Shown here: piece after piece, positions 36,556-46,399 of the stretch
Layout of the letters: each line of letters starts with the position of its first letter
Numbering within the stretch: position 1 is the stretch's first letter
Assembly: GCA_963790435.1 (NCBI GenBank)
Contig: CAWBOI010000002.1
Span: forward strand, 579,731 to 643,730
DNA length: 64,000 bases
Origin: Ilyomonas sp963790435
GTDB lineage: Bacteria; Bacteroidota; Bacteroidia; Chitinophagales; Chitinophagaceae
Direction of reading: 5' to 3'
Notes under the pieces: generated by a model
Seen by the model: only the letters and a program-made list of their open reading frames with translations
What the model was told of the DNA's origin: nothing
The model's database searches: none
Program-made: the position numbers and the translations under genes

Positions 36556-37740
36556 TTATTTAAATGCATTCAAACCCGTAATATCCATTCCCGTTATCAA
36601 CAAATGAATGTCGTGTGTGCCTTCATAGGTAATTACGCTTTCCAAGTTCATCATGTGGCGCATGATGCTGTATTCGCCGGTAATGCCCATACCGCCTAAT
36701 ATCTGGCGGGCATCGCGCGCAATGTTTGTGGCAATTTCACAACTGTTTCGTTTTGCCATGCTCACTTGTTGCGGCGTGGCGCGGTTTTCATTCATCAAAG
36801 TTCCCAATCGCCACACTAACAATTGCGCTTTGGTGATTTCAGTTATCATTTCTGCCAGCTTTTTTTGCTGCAATTGAAACCCGCCAATCGGTCGTTCAAA
36901 CTGCACTCTTTCTTTGCTGTATTGGAGTGCGGTATCGTAGCAATCCATGGCTGCGCCCAAAGCGCCCCAGGCAATGCCATAGCGAGCCTTGGTTAAGCAA
37001 CCGAGCGGACCTTTCAAGCCTTTTGCGTTGGGTAAGAGGTTTGTTTTTGGCACTTTTATATTATCAAATACCAATTCGCCGGTGGCACTTGCACGAAGGC
37101 TCCATTTGTTGTGCGTGGCGGGAGTTGAAAAGCCTTCCATTCCACGTTCTACAATCAATCCGCGAATGGTTCCTTCTTCATCTTTTGCCCACACTACGGC
37201 TACATTGGCAAAGGGCGCATTGCTAATCCACATTTTTGCACCATTCAATATCACGCAATCACCTGCATCTTTAATGTTGGTCAACATACTGCTTGGATCG
37301 CTGCCGTGGTTAGGTTCGGTTAAACCAAAGCATCCGAGCCATTCGCCGGAAGCCAGTTTTGGTAGGTATTTGTTGCGTTGCTCTTCGCTGCCATACGCAT
37401 AAATGGGAAACATGACCAGACTGCCTTGTACGCTTGCCGTAGAACGCACGCCACTATCGCCGCGTTCTAATTCCTGCATCATCAATCCATAGGAGATGTA
37501 ATCCAAACCACCGCCGCCATACTGCTCTGGAATGGTAGGACCAAAGCAACCCAACTCACCCAAGTCTTTTACAATGTGCTGTGGAAACTCGGCGCGTTGT
37601 GCGTAGTCTTCTATGATAGGAGAGATGTTTTGTTTTACGTATTTTCTTACGCTATCGCGAATTAATTTTTGTTCTTCGGTAAGCAGTTCATCCACCCAAA
37701 AATAATCAGGTGATTGAAAGTTGTCTTCTCTGGCAGCCAT
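36556..37740 (-). CDS. gcdH: Glutaryl-CoA dehydrogenase-like acyl-CoA dehydrogenase
   Basis: FAD-dependent acyl-CoA dehydrogenase of 394 residues. Family blocks are GELGCFGPTIPEQYGGGGLDY, the FAD/substrate segment CFGLTEPNHGSDPSSM, the GMGITGEYSIMRHMMNLE region, and the catalytic Glu in VITYEGTHDIHLL. The combination matches glutaryl-CoA dehydrogenase, which oxidatively decarboxylates glutaryl-CoA to crotonyl-CoA in lysine and tryptophan breakdown. ATG at 37740 fits the family start (MAAREDNFQSPDYFWVDELL). No pathway partner is adjacent. Confidence 0.9.
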   Translation of the reverse strand: MAAREDNFQSPDYFWVDELLTEEQKLIRDSVRKYVKQNISPIIEDYAQRAEFPQHIVKDLGELGCFGPTIPEQYGGGGLDYISYGLMMQELERGDSGVRSTASVQGSLVMFPIYAYGSEEQRNKYLPKLASGEWLGCFGLTEPNHGSDPSSMLTNIKDAGDCVILNGAKMWISNAPFANVAVVWAKDEEGTIRGLIVERGMEGFSTPATHNKWSLRASATGELVFDNIKVPKTNLLPNAKGLKGPLGCLTKARYGIAWGALGAAMDCYDTALQYSKERVQFERPIGGFQLQQKKLAEMITEITKAQLLVWRLGTLMNENRATPQQVSMAKRNSCEIATNIARDARQILGGMGITGEYSIMRHMMNLESVITYEGTHDIHLLITGMDITGLNAFK

Positions 37741-37870
37741 GTAGAAAAATTGTTTTGCAAGAATAGACAAAAGAGGGGAGATGCAGAAGAGGGAGTGTAG
37801 GTGATTAATGAGGTAAAAGGTTATATTTATTTTTGAATTGTTTGCTATTTTTGGTGGCGATAATAGAACA

Positions 37871-38665
37871 ATGAAGACATATTTTGTAGACGCTTTTACG
37901 AGTCAAAGATTTAAAGGTAACCAGGCTGCGGTTTGCATAGTAGAAAGTGAACTTGAGGCAACAACAATGCAAAGCATTGCTGCTGAAATTGGTTTTTCAG
38001 AAACTGCATTTATCAAAAAGCTATCCCTCAATACTTATAGCATCAGGTTCTTCACTCCAAAAATGGAAATTCCTTTGTGTGGACATGCCACTTTAGCGTC
38101 TTCGAAAATCATTTTCGATACTACTAACTTAGCGCAGATAAGCTTCTTCAACTGTGAAGACGTTGAATTGAAAATTGAAAAAAGAGATGAGAAAATTGTA
38201 ATGCAGTTTCCGGTTTATGATACGGAGGAAATCGAGGTTCCCGATGTTGTGTTGAAGGCTCTTGGAATCAAGGAAAAAGTAAACTCGCGGTTTAGTGCAA
38301 AAAATAAAATTATTCTTATTGAAATAAAAGGCACAGAGACATTAGCCAAATTGCAGCCCGATTTCCAAGCGTTGATTCATTCTTACAGTGGTATCAATGG
38401 TGTTTTGGTTACCGCCAAATCTGACGACTCCCTATTTGATTTTCATTACCGGTATTTTTGGCCCTGGGCAGGAACCAATGAAGATCCTGTAACCGGTGGA
38501 GTACAAACATTTCTAACAAAATATTGGGCAATACAGCTTAATAAGCACAAACTAAAAGCTTTTCAATCTTCAGAGAGAACAGGGATGATGACTATTGAGT
38601 TGCTTGAAGGAAGTGTTTTGATTTATGGTGAAGCGGTTACCGTATTGGAAGGAGATTTTAAGTAA
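37871..38665 (+). CDS. PhzF family isomerase-like protein
   Basis: Protein of 264 residues of the PhzF/DapF-like fold. The N-terminal start YFVDAFTSQRFKGNQAAV, the catalytic Glu in EIGFSETAFI, FTPKMEIPLCGHATLASS, and the C-terminal GTNEDPVTGGVQTFL are all family features. PhzF isomerises dihydro-hydroxyanthranilate in phenazine synthesis; most chromosomal homologues, as here, have unknown substrates. ATG at 37871 is preferred (MKTYFVDAF). It is divergent from gcdH. Confidence 0.92.
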   Translation: MKTYFVDAFTSQRFKGNQAAVCIVESELEATTMQSIAAEIGFSETAFIKKLSLNTYSIRFFTPKMEIPLCGHATLASSKIIFDTTNLAQISFFNCEDVELKIEKRDEKIVMQFPVYDTEEIEVPDVVLKALGIKEKVNSRFSAKNKIILIEIKGTETLAKLQPDFQALIHSYSGINGVLVTAKSDDSLFDFHYRYFWPWAGTNEDPVTGGVQTFLTKYWAIQLNKHKLKAFQSSERTGMMTIELLEGSVLIYGEAVTVLEGDFK

Positions 38666-38806
38666 TATCTATCTCTATTGCTTTTGTTGAAGAATACATT
38701 TATAAGCTATATCGAATGATTCGGTAAATCGTTCTCATCTCTTTCATGGAAGTGCATCTTGCTTACATCTAAAGAACATAGGTTCCATTAGCCATGTTCA
38801 ATCCCC

Positions 38807-40031
38807 TCACAACGCCTCATTCTTTTCCGTCAATATTTCATGTCCCAATTTATCACGCTTGGTTTGCAGGTATTTGTGGTTATGCCGGTTAGGCGGCACT
38901 TCAATGGGTACGATATCAACGATCTCCAAACCATAGCCTTGCAAACCAGCGCGTTTGCGCGGATTGTTGCTCATTAGTTTAAGCTTGGTAACGCCCAAAT
39001 GCCGCAAAATCTGCGCACCAATACCGTAATCCCGTTCATCCATACCAAAGCCCAATTGAAGGTTGGCTTCTACCGTATCCATGCCTTCTTCCTGAAGTTT
39101 ATACGCTTTTAATTTATTCAACAAGCCAATGCCTCTTCCTTCCTGGTTCATGTACAAAACCAAACCCTTTCCTTCGCGTTCTACCATCTCCATTGCTTTG
39201 TGCAGTTGCTCGCCACAATCGCAGCGAAGACTGCCCAAAATATCGCCGGTAAAACAGCTTGAATGCACACGCGTTAAAACGGGTTCATCCTTTTCCCATT
39301 CGCCTTTCATCAATGCCAAATGTTCAGCGCCGGTTTTCTTTTCTTTGAATGCAGCCAAGCTTAAACATGCCCCATCTGGTTGGCATATCCACACTAACAA
39401 TTTCTTCAATCAGCGAATCGTATTTTAAACGATACGCAATCAAATCTTTAATAGAAACGATTTTCAAATCGAACTTATCGGCAATGGTTCTTAATTGCGG
39501 CAAACGCGCCATCGAGCCATCTTCATTCATAATTTCAACCAACACACCTACCGGTTCAAAACCCGCCAGCTTTGCCAAATCGGTGGTAGCTTCGGTATGA
39601 CCGGCGCGGCGCAAAACGCCGCTGCTTTTGGCTCGTAAGGGAAAAATATGACCAGGGCGACCTAAATCAACAGGTTTGGTTTCGGGGTTAATTAAAGCCT
39701 GTACGGTAGCGGCTCTGTCGTGTGCACTGATGCCGGTAGTGCAGCCATGACCCAGCAAATCAACACTTACGGTAAATGGTGTTCCGTGCAAAGCCGTATT
39801 GTTATGTACCATCAGCGGAAGTTCCAGTTCATCGGCGCGTTCTTCGGTAATAGGCGCACAAATCAAACCCCTGCCTTCCTTGCTCATAAAGTTGATGATC
39901 TCGGGCGTAACATTTCGCGCAGCCGTAATAAAATCGCCTTCGTTTTCGCGGTCTTCATCATCCACAACAATTACCAGCTTGCCCTTCTTAATGTCGTCTA
40001 TCGCACTTTCAATACTGTCCAACATATTCAA
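38807..40031 (-). pseudogene. ribBA: RibBA bifunctional riboflavin enzyme, split by a +1 frameshift
   Basis: The upstream part (from 40031) is the RibB domain, 3,4-dihydroxy-2-butanone-4-phosphate synthase, with VVDDEDRENEGDF and the HGCTTGISAHDRA block. The downstream part (to 38807) is RibA, GTP cyclohydrolase II, with zinc cysteines in CFTGDILGSLRCDCGEQL and the NQEGRGIGL block. The junction reads GMFKLGCIQ; removing one C from the pair at 39355-39356 gives GMFKLAAFKEKKTGAEH and a continuous protein of about 407 residues, the normal size. The break probably reflects one extra base in the assembly, since riboflavin is essential. Confidence 0.92.
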
Positions 40032-40269
40032 TAATATTAAGGCAAAGGTATAACAGGAGAGCGGCTTAGTGATGAGGATGGAAAAATATGAGGTTTCGTT
40101 GACAAGAGAGATGATAAGATGTAGGGAGGGTCTTTAGCGTTTAAACAAAATTCTCCTGCAGATAGCGATGGATAGGCAGAAGTTTCCTATTTCCTCTGCG
40201 ATCATCTGCGCTATCTGCGGGAGAATTTTAAAGAAAGAAATTATACGGCTTTTGGTTTTGCACCTAAAA

Positions 40270-41274
40270 TCACTTTACCACCAATACCTGAAACGTTCCG
40301 GGTATCATGGGCGCTCTTCTTTCGCCGGCAGGGGCGGTTCCAAAATCAGCCGTTGGTAAGTAAACGGTATTTGTTTTTGTATCTACCGTGCAGGTTCTTG
40401 CGCCGCGTTTGGTGGGCACATTGGCCATAACTTCAAACTTATCTTTTGATACTTCTTTCACCACCGTTAGTGTGCCCTCGCCATTAGATGAATATGCCAG
40501 CTTTGTGTGGGGATTGAACGCTGTTCCATCGCAGCCATCCCCGATGGGAACTTTTGCCACTACTTTACCATTGGTGGCATCTATCACCATCATTAGTTTG
40601 TTATCACAGCCCGCAAACAAACGTTTCGTAGCTCGGTCAATTGCCAAACCCGATGGGGAAGTACCTGGCGCAATAGGCCACGAAGCAACGAGCTTATTGC
40701 TATTTATATCCACCACTTCAATTTCGCTTTTGTCTTCGTTATTAATAAAAATTTTGCCCGCGCCATCGCTCACGGCAGTTTCGGGTTTTCCTTTTGCATC
40801 AATGGTAGCCACCACTTTGTTGGTGGATGGATCAATCACCGAAAGGTTCTGGCTTCTGCCATTGCACGTGATGATTTTGTTGGAATAATCATCCCAAAAA
40901 ATGGCGTCAGGATTTTCGCCGGTGGCAATGCTGTCGAGGACTTGCAGCGTGTTCAGGTCGAACACGGTTACGTTGTTGCTTCTGCCATTGCTGGTAAAAC
41001 CTTTGTTCAGCGAATGTACCACCGCAACGCCATGCACACCGTTCGTGTTGGGAATAACGCCCAATGAATCGCCGGTGGTTTTGTCCAACACATTCACTTG
41101 TGAGCCGTGCGAAACATAGAGTTTGTTAGATGCGGTATCAACAAAAATATAATCCCACCAGCCGCTGCTTTTAATGTGAAACGAGGTGTGCAGTTTAGGT
41201 GTTGTTTGTTGTGCAAATGAGGATTGAAAAAAGAGGCAAAACAAAACAACAATTGTCAGGAGAAATTTACTCAT
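40270..41274 (-). CDS. Secreted YncE-like beta-propeller protein
   Basis: Protein of 334 residues with a signal peptide (KFLLTIVVLFCLFFQSSFAQ) and repeated YVTN-type units, such as KLYVSHGSQVNVLDKTTGDS and KIFINNEDKSEIEVVDINSN. The seven-bladed propeller should bind a ligand or DNA-like surface; family members are usually periplasmic and of uncertain role. The gene is followed closely by others on the same strand but with separate spacing (12 bases from the PAP2 gene), so it may be transcribed with them. Confidence 0.9.
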   Translation of the reverse strand: MSKFLLTIVVLFCLFFQSSFAQQTTPKLHTSFHIKSSGWWDYIFVDTASNKLYVSHGSQVNVLDKTTGDSLGVIPNTNGVHGVAVVHSLNKGFTSNGRSNNVTVFDLNTLQVLDSIATGENPDAIFWDDYSNKIITCNGRSQNLSVIDPSTNKVVATIDAKGKPETAVSDGAGKIFINNEDKSEIEVVDINSNKLVASWPIAPGTSPSGLAIDRATKRLFAGCDNKLMMVIDATNGKVVAKVPIGDGCDGTAFNPHTKLAYSSNGEGTLTVVKEVSKDKFEVMANVPTKRGARTCTVDTKTNTVYLPTADFGTAPAGERRAPMIPGTFQVLVVK

Positions 41275-41285
41275 AGATTTTATTT

Positions 41286-42026
41286 TTATAACTGATAATG
41301 ATAAGAAATTTTTCTTTGTTTATAATGCGGCTGAACGATCCATTCTGATAATTTAGCCGATGCCATACCGAAGCCAGCGCCCGCAATCACATCGCTTGCC
41401 CAATGCCGGTTGTTGAGAATACGCAACGCGCCCACTGCTGTTGCACTTGCATAAGCCGTTGCGGTGAGCCAAACATTGTGCTGCGCAAATTCATCGCTGA
41501 AAATGGTAGCGCCTGCAAAGGCTTGTGCTGTATGACCTGATGGAAACGATGTAGGCGAATCGTCATCAGGTCTGTGTACTTTGGTAATGTGCTTCACCGA
41601 TTGAACGAGAACAGTAACCACCACTTCCGTTACCACCACTTTTTCTGTGTATTTCCAAAACGAATGTTCTTTGTTGTTGATAAGATAAGCATAACCTGCT
41701 GCCATCGGCGCAAACTGCAAATAGTTGTCAAGGCTTGTATGAAACGTTGGGAAGTTCCTGTCTCTTGCCCTTTTTATTTTGTCATCCGGTATAATAAACT
41801 TGCCTGAAACACCCAGTGCGCCCGTTGTTATCAAACCTGCAGGAATGAGAAAAGATTGAACGGTAATTTGCTTTGGCCGATAACTTTGAACCGGCTTTGT
41901 TGCCTGCGTAGAATCAAGCCGAGCAAGGCTTTGCGCATTCGCCATATTGCCGGTAACAAAAAAAGCGACAAAAACAAACCTCAGGATGTTTGCTTTTTGG
42001 AACTGCCTTTTTTTCAATAACCTCAA
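41286..42026 (-). CDS. PAP2-superfamily phosphatase
   Basis: Membrane-associated phosphatase of 246 residues. Acid phosphatase motifs are present: KxxxxxxRP-like KHITKVHRPDDDS, then PSGH in SFPSGHTAQAFAG, then the third motif SxxxxxRxxxxxH as ALRILNNRHWASD. An N-terminal signal segment ends at NMANAQS. The start is a TTG whose bases overlap the TGA of the preceding PepSY gene (TTGA at 42023-42026), a typical translational coupling. It probably dephosphorylates lipid or isoprenoid phosphates. Confidence 0.88.
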   Translation of the reverse strand: MRLLKKRQFQKANILRFVFVAFFVTGNMANAQSLARLDSTQATKPVQSYRPKQITVQSFLIPAGLITTGALGVSGKFIIPDDKIKRARDRNFPTFHTSLDNYLQFAPMAAGYAYLINNKEHSFWKYTEKVVVTEVVVTVLVQSVKHITKVHRPDDDSPTSFPSGHTAQAFAGATIFSDEFAQHNVWLTATAYASATAVGALRILNNRHWASDVIAGAGFGMASAKLSEWIVQPHYKQRKISYHYQL

Positions 42027-42430
42027 TCGTTTTCTTCTTTTACAAATTTGCCATTGGTGTCGAACAACAAATCTTTTCCTTTTACTTCGGCTTCATACAG
42101 TTTCTGGTTGCCTCTTTCAATAACAGCCGCTTCTTTTATACTTGCACCTTTGCGATTGGCTTTTACCCAACCGGTAACGGCAGCAGGCAGCTCGCTGATT
42201 TTTATGTCGGTTTCCGTTTCCTGCAACGTGCCATCAGGTGTAAATGTTGCCGACATGGTTTTACCTTCTTTTGCAAAATTGGCTTCCCATTTTCCGCCTT
42301 CTTTGTCCCACTTTTTTACTGTGGTATTCGGAAAGTTTTTGGTGAAAGAATTGGCTACAGCCGAAGGTGCTTCTTGCGCCATGCCATAAAAAGTTATGAA
42401 CAAGGCAATGGCGGTCATGAGTTTTTTCAT
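42023..42430 (-). CDS. Secreted PepSY-like protein
   Basis: Protein of 135 residues with a signal peptide (MKKLMTAIALFITFYGMAQ) and a PepSY-like core: SAVANSFTKNFPNTTVKKWD, KWEANFAKEGKTMSATFTPD, then ISELPAAVTGWVKANRKGAS. It is a paralogue of the protein at 3164-3595. The ATG at 42430 gives the signal peptide. It precedes and overlaps the PAP2 gene, so the two form an operon. Confidence 0.88.
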   Translation of the reverse strand: MKKLMTAIALFITFYGMAQEAPSAVANSFTKNFPNTTVKKWDKEGGKWEANFAKEGKTMSATFTPDGTLQETETDIKISELPAAVTGWVKANRKGASIKEAAVIERGNQKLYEAEVKGKDLLFDTNGKFVKEEND

Positions 42431-42560
42431 ACGATGAAATTGTTGTAAAAACAAACGTAGAAAGCAATTCTGTGCAAATGCTGAAGAGTAAAATATCTGT
42501 GCTAAACCGGTTGATTGGAAAGACGGTGCTTGAACCGTTTTCAAATACAGGACTCACACC

Positions 42561-45500
42561 TCACCCCGCAACAACGTCCCTTTTGTTTTTATACAATAAA
42601 TGTATCCAGGTTGGCAGCACAACCAGTAACAAAGGCAAGGCAATAAGAAAGCCGCCAATTACAGCAATAGCAAGGGGTTGATGCAATTGCGCGCCGGTTC
42701 CAATACCCAGCGCAATGGGCATTAATGCAATGATGGCGCCCAATGCCGTCATCAATTTGGGGCGCAAACGGGTTGAGATGGCATACACAACAGCACTGTC
42801 TGCATTGCCGGTTTCTATTAGCGATTCGTTGAACTGCAAGAATGTAAAAATGGCATTCTCGGCAATGATGCCTACAATCATAATCAAACCTGTATAACTG
42901 CCCACATTCAACGGCGTGTGGGTAAAGTACAACGCTATCAAACTTCCTGCAATACCAAGCACGGCAACCGTTAAAACAATGAGTGCCACACGAAAATCTT
43001 TAAACATAAAAAGAATCACACCAAACACCAATAAACTTGACGTAAGAAGGATAATGAGCAACTCGTGAAACGATTGTTGCTGATCGGCATACGCGCCGCC
43101 ATACACAATGCTGTAGCCTTGCGGCAGAGAGATTTGTTTTTGCACATTTTTCTGAATGTCTTTCATCGCGCTGCCCAAATCGCGGTTGTCTAACCGCGCC
43201 GTTACTACGCCCATGTTTTGCATGTCCTGGCGCTGAATTTCTGCATCGCCGCCCGTAACATTTACATTCACCAAAGAGCCGATGGGCTTCAATTGTCCGT
43301 TGGGTAAAAAGATAGGCAACTGCTTCATTTCATCCAACGTCAATGTGCGATTATCAGGATACAACATGCGGATGTTGCTCAACTGTTGCGGGTCATAAAC
43401 ACTGCCCACTACATTGCCTTCCAACGCCGTTTGCAACTGGTATTGCAGGTTGGCCGGCGTGATGCCAAACTGCGCAAGGTTTACACCGTTGGGTTGCAGG
43501 TTGATGTACGGACCGGCAATGGTGATTCCGTTGAACACATCCGCAGTGCCGCTTACTTTGGTTACCACATCAGCCACTTGTTTGGAAAGCTCATGCAATC
43601 TTGTTTGATCAGTGCCAAAAATCTTGATTTCAATGGGTTGCACTGATGTCATTAAATCGCCCAGCATGTCGCTTATCACCTGCCCGAAATCCACACGCAG
43701 CGAGGGTTGCGAGGTTTCTATCTGCTTGCGGATGTCGGCAATTACTTCATCGGTACTACGGCTTCTGTTCTTTTTTAATTGAATTAAATAATCACCCGTA
43801 TTGGGCTCGGTGATGAAAAAACCCATCTGTGTTCCGGTGCGTCTTGAATAGGCTTCTACTTCAGGTACTTTTACAATCTCTTTTTCAATTTGCTGCAACA
43901 TGCGGTCCGTTTCTGCGAGCGATGTTCCGGGCGGCGAAGTGTAATCGAGCACAATACTGCCTTCATCCATTTCAGGCAAAAAACCGGTTTGTAATCGGGG
44001 CAAAATCAACACCACCGCAGTGATTAAAATAATGGCAAAACCAAACGAAATGTAAGAATGATGAATGAAGAACGAAACCCATTTTTGCCGGTGTACCGGA
44101 TGCGCTTTTTCTTTTGCCTCTTTTTTCGGGCCGTTCTTCGAGAACAATAAATAAATCACCGGCAACGCAAGCCAGGTAACAAAAAAAGAACACACCAGCG
44201 TAATAATCATGGTGTTGGTCATCACTTTAAAATAAGCGCCTGCCACGCCACTCATCAGTACAAAGGGAAGGAAGATAACAATGGTGCTTAATGATGAACT
44301 TACCATCGCCGGAAATAAATAACGAACGGCTTTTTGCACCAGTGTAAGCGATGGCTCGCCGGGATGTTCTTCATGCGTGCGATGAATTTGTTCAACCACT
44401 ACAATCGCATCATCTATTATCAAACCAATGGCTGCGGCAATGGCGCCCAGGGTCATGATATTTAGGGTTTGATTCGTTGCATACAATACAATCAGCGTAA
44501 GAAAAAGAGTAACCGGAATGGTTACTAAAATCACGCTGCTCGCTTTCACTGAACGAAGAAATAAAATGGCAACAACGATGGCTAACAACAATCCAATCCA
44601 CAAACTATCAGTAACGCTTTTCACCGCATCGTTCACAAAATCGGCTTGTACATAATACGGTTTGATGAGAACATCTTTCGGCAATATCTTTCTTAAATTG
44701 TTTACCTCAATCTTCATTTGGTCCGAAAGCTGAATGAGGTTGGCGTTGGGTTGTTTGATGATGGCAAGCAATAAGCCCTCGCGCCCGTTAGCGTTGATTT
44801 TTATGTACTCTTTGGCATCTTTAATCTGAATATCGGCAATGTCTTTCAGCAGCACAATGCGCTTGCTGTTGTTGCTCAGCACTACATTCTGCAATTGCTG
44901 TAACGAGTTTACCGAAGCATTCGTAACGGTAAGATACATCTGCCGGTAATCATTCAGATAACCATTCGATTGAACAAAATTATTTTGGCTCAACGATGTG
45001 TTGATGGCATCAGGCGTAATGCCGAGTGCATTCATTTTTTGCTGGTTGAGAAGCAACTCGTACTCTTTTGTTTTGCCACCAATCACGCGCACATCGGCAA
45101 CGCCTGCAACCCTCGACAGGTAAGGCTTTATGGTGTATAAAGCCAATAGCTTCATATCAATTGGCGAGCGGCTGTGGCTTTCTAATGAATAACCAATTAC
45201 GGGCAGAATCGAAGGATTCATTCGTTCCACCGTTATATTTACACCGGCAGGAAGCGTGTTGCGGATTTCGCTGATTTTTGATTCGATGCGTTGCTGCGCA
45301 AGGTTCACATCGGCATCCCAGTTGAGAAACGCAGATAGCTCGCAGGAGCCGCGACTGGTAGTGCTGCGCACCGTTTGCAAATCGGGTATTTGCTTAATAG
45401 CAGCTTCGAGTTGTCGCGTAACCGTTATCATCATTTTGCTAACGGGTTGCTCACCGGCATCGGCTATGATTTTTATTTTTGGAAACGTAATTTCAGGAAA

Positions 45501-45602
45501 CAAAGCGGTTTGCATTTTGCTGTAAGCGAATGCTCCGCCTAATAAAATGATAACTATGAGAACTGTTACCGGATTTTTGTATGTCGTGAAAAAATTGCGC
45601 AT
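42561..45602 (-). CDS. RND-family efflux permease
   Basis: Inner-membrane pump of 1013 residues with the twelve-helix RND layout: an N-terminal helix, a large periplasmic loop starting FPEITFPKIKIIADAGEQPV, helices around GAIAAAIGLIIDDAIVVVEQ with the paired Asp that relays protons, a second loop, and a final helix group ending in HLLYKNKRDV. It matches the HME/HAE-type clade. No periplasmic adaptor or outer-membrane channel gene is adjacent, which is unusual. The start overlaps the divergent DUF4251 gene by 56 bases. A decayed relic of its 3' end seems to lie at 46180-46310. Confidence 0.95.
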   Translation of the reverse strand: MRNFFTTYKNPVTVLIVIILLGGAFAYSKMQTALFPEITFPKIKIIADAGEQPVSKMMITVTRQLEAAIKQIPDLQTVRSTTSRGSCELSAFLNWDADVNLAQQRIESKISEIRNTLPAGVNITVERMNPSILPVIGYSLESHSRSPIDMKLLALYTIKPYLSRVAGVADVRVIGGKTKEYELLLNQQKMNALGITPDAINTSLSQNNFVQSNGYLNDYRQMYLTVTNASVNSLQQLQNVVLSNNSKRIVLLKDIADIQIKDAKEYIKINANGREGLLLAIIKQPNANLIQLSDQMKIEVNNLRKILPKDVLIKPYYVQADFVNDAVKSVTDSLWIGLLLAIVVAILFLRSVKASSVILVTIPVTLFLTLIVLYATNQTLNIMTLGAIAAAIGLIIDDAIVVVEQIHRTHEEHPGEPSLTLVQKAVRYLFPAMVSSSLSTIVIFLPFVLMSGVAGAYFKVMTNTMIITLVCSFFVTWLALPVIYLLFSKNGPKKEAKEKAHPVHRQKWVSFFIHHSYISFGFAIILITAVVLILPRLQTGFLPEMDEGSIVLDYTSPPGTSLAETDRMLQQIEKEIVKVPEVEAYSRRTGTQMGFFITEPNTGDYLIQLKKNRSRSTDEVIADIRKQIETSQPSLRVDFGQVISDMLGDLMTSVQPIEIKIFGTDQTRLHELSKQVADVVTKVSGTADVFNGITIAGPYINLQPNGVNLAQFGITPANLQYQLQTALEGNVVGSVYDPQQLSNIRMLYPDNRTLTLDEMKQLPIFLPNGQLKPIGSLVNVNVTGGDAEIQRQDMQNMGVVTARLDNRDLGSAMKDIQKNVQKQISLPQGYSIVYGGAYADQQQSFHELLIILLTSSLLVFGVILFMFKDFRVALIVLTVAVLGIAGSLIALYFTHTPLNVGSYTGLIMIVGIIAENAIFTFLQFNESLIETGNADSAVVYAISTRLRPKLMTALGAIIALMPIALGIGTGAQLHQPLAIAVIGGFLIALPLLLVVLPTWIHLLYKNKRDVVAG

Positions 45603-46089
45603 CCCGTTTTATTTGAAAAGCAAATATTGTTTAGTCTCTTTATTTTTTGTGGTGATGAATGTTAGCCATGCTTTGGCGCAGCCATCAACATCCGATATGC
45701 AAAGCCTTTTAAATTCCAAACAGTTTTCCTTCACGGCGCAATTTGCACAACCCATGTCGGGCAGGCAAATCAACCTCACTTCACTTTACATGCTTACGCT
45801 TCGCAATGATACTTTGCTTTGCGATTTGCCTTATTACGGCGTAGCATATGTGGCTCCTGCGTATGGTTCAACTGAAGGCGGATTGCATTTTGTTTCATAT
45901 CATTTTGACTACTCTGTTTTGCCACAGAAAAAAGGCCGTTACATGGTTGTTATCAAACCGAAAGACCGTTCGGATGTGCAACAGATGTATTTGAACGTTT
46001 CCAAAAAAGGCTATGCCACTTTGCAGGTAACGCCTACCAGCAAACAAGCGATCTCTTACTATGGCATTGTTGCGCAAAACAAAAAATAG
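45547..46089 (+). CDS. Secreted DUF4251 protein
   Basis: Protein of up to 180 residues with the DUF4251 pattern: MQSLLNSKQFSFTAQFAQPM, then LTSLYMLTLRNDTLLCDLPY, and a final region RYMVVIKPKDRSDVQQMYLN. A signal peptide follows KKLRIPFYLKSKYC. Start choice is open: ATG 45547 gives a long leader overlapping the divergent RND start, while GTG 45586 would give a conventional signal peptide. The family is Bacteroidota-specific and of unknown role. Confidence 0.82.
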   Translation: MITMRTVTGFLYVVKKLRIPFYLKSKYCLVSLFFVVMNVSHALAQPSTSDMQSLLNSKQFSFTAQFAQPMSGRQINLTSLYMLTLRNDTLLCDLPYYGVAYVAPAYGSTEGGLHFVSYHFDYSVLPQKKGRYMVVIKPKDRSDVQQMYLNVSKKGYATLQVTPTSKQAISYYGIVAQNKK

Positions 46090-46179
46090 CATTTTATCAT
46101 TGTGTAAAAACCTTCATTAACCAGAGAAATAAAGAGTTTGTTTTTGTCGGAAAATGAGTGTTGTTGTGCGATTGTTTTT

Positions 46180-46310
46180 TGAAACAAACGTAGAGAGGAA
46201 TTCTGTGTAAATGCTGAAGTGATAATGCAAAAACATTGACTTTAATTAGCGCAACTGCATTTTTGTTTTTGCACAAAAAATGTATCTCAATCGGGCAACA
46301 CAATCAATCT
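46180..46310. pseudogene. Probable relic of an RND gene 3' end and its downstream spacer
   Basis: Two blocks match the region around the end of the RND gene in the same order and orientation. Bases near 46186-46222 (acaaacgtagagaggaattc and on) match 42451-42487. Bases 46262-46306 match the end of the coding region at about 42576-42620. On the minus strand the second block reads IVLPD then a stop, parallel to the pump's VVLPTWIHLLYKNK. One extra base and a shortened middle are consistent with decay. Part of the match is the recurrent TTTGTTTTTGC motif, so the case rests on the flanks. Confidence 0.5.
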
Positions 46311-46399
46311 GATTGAGTGAATTCATCATCGTATTTTTTGTGCAAAAAAGCCCGTTTACTGTTGAACGGGTGCATAACAATATTTACATTCTCTAATCA

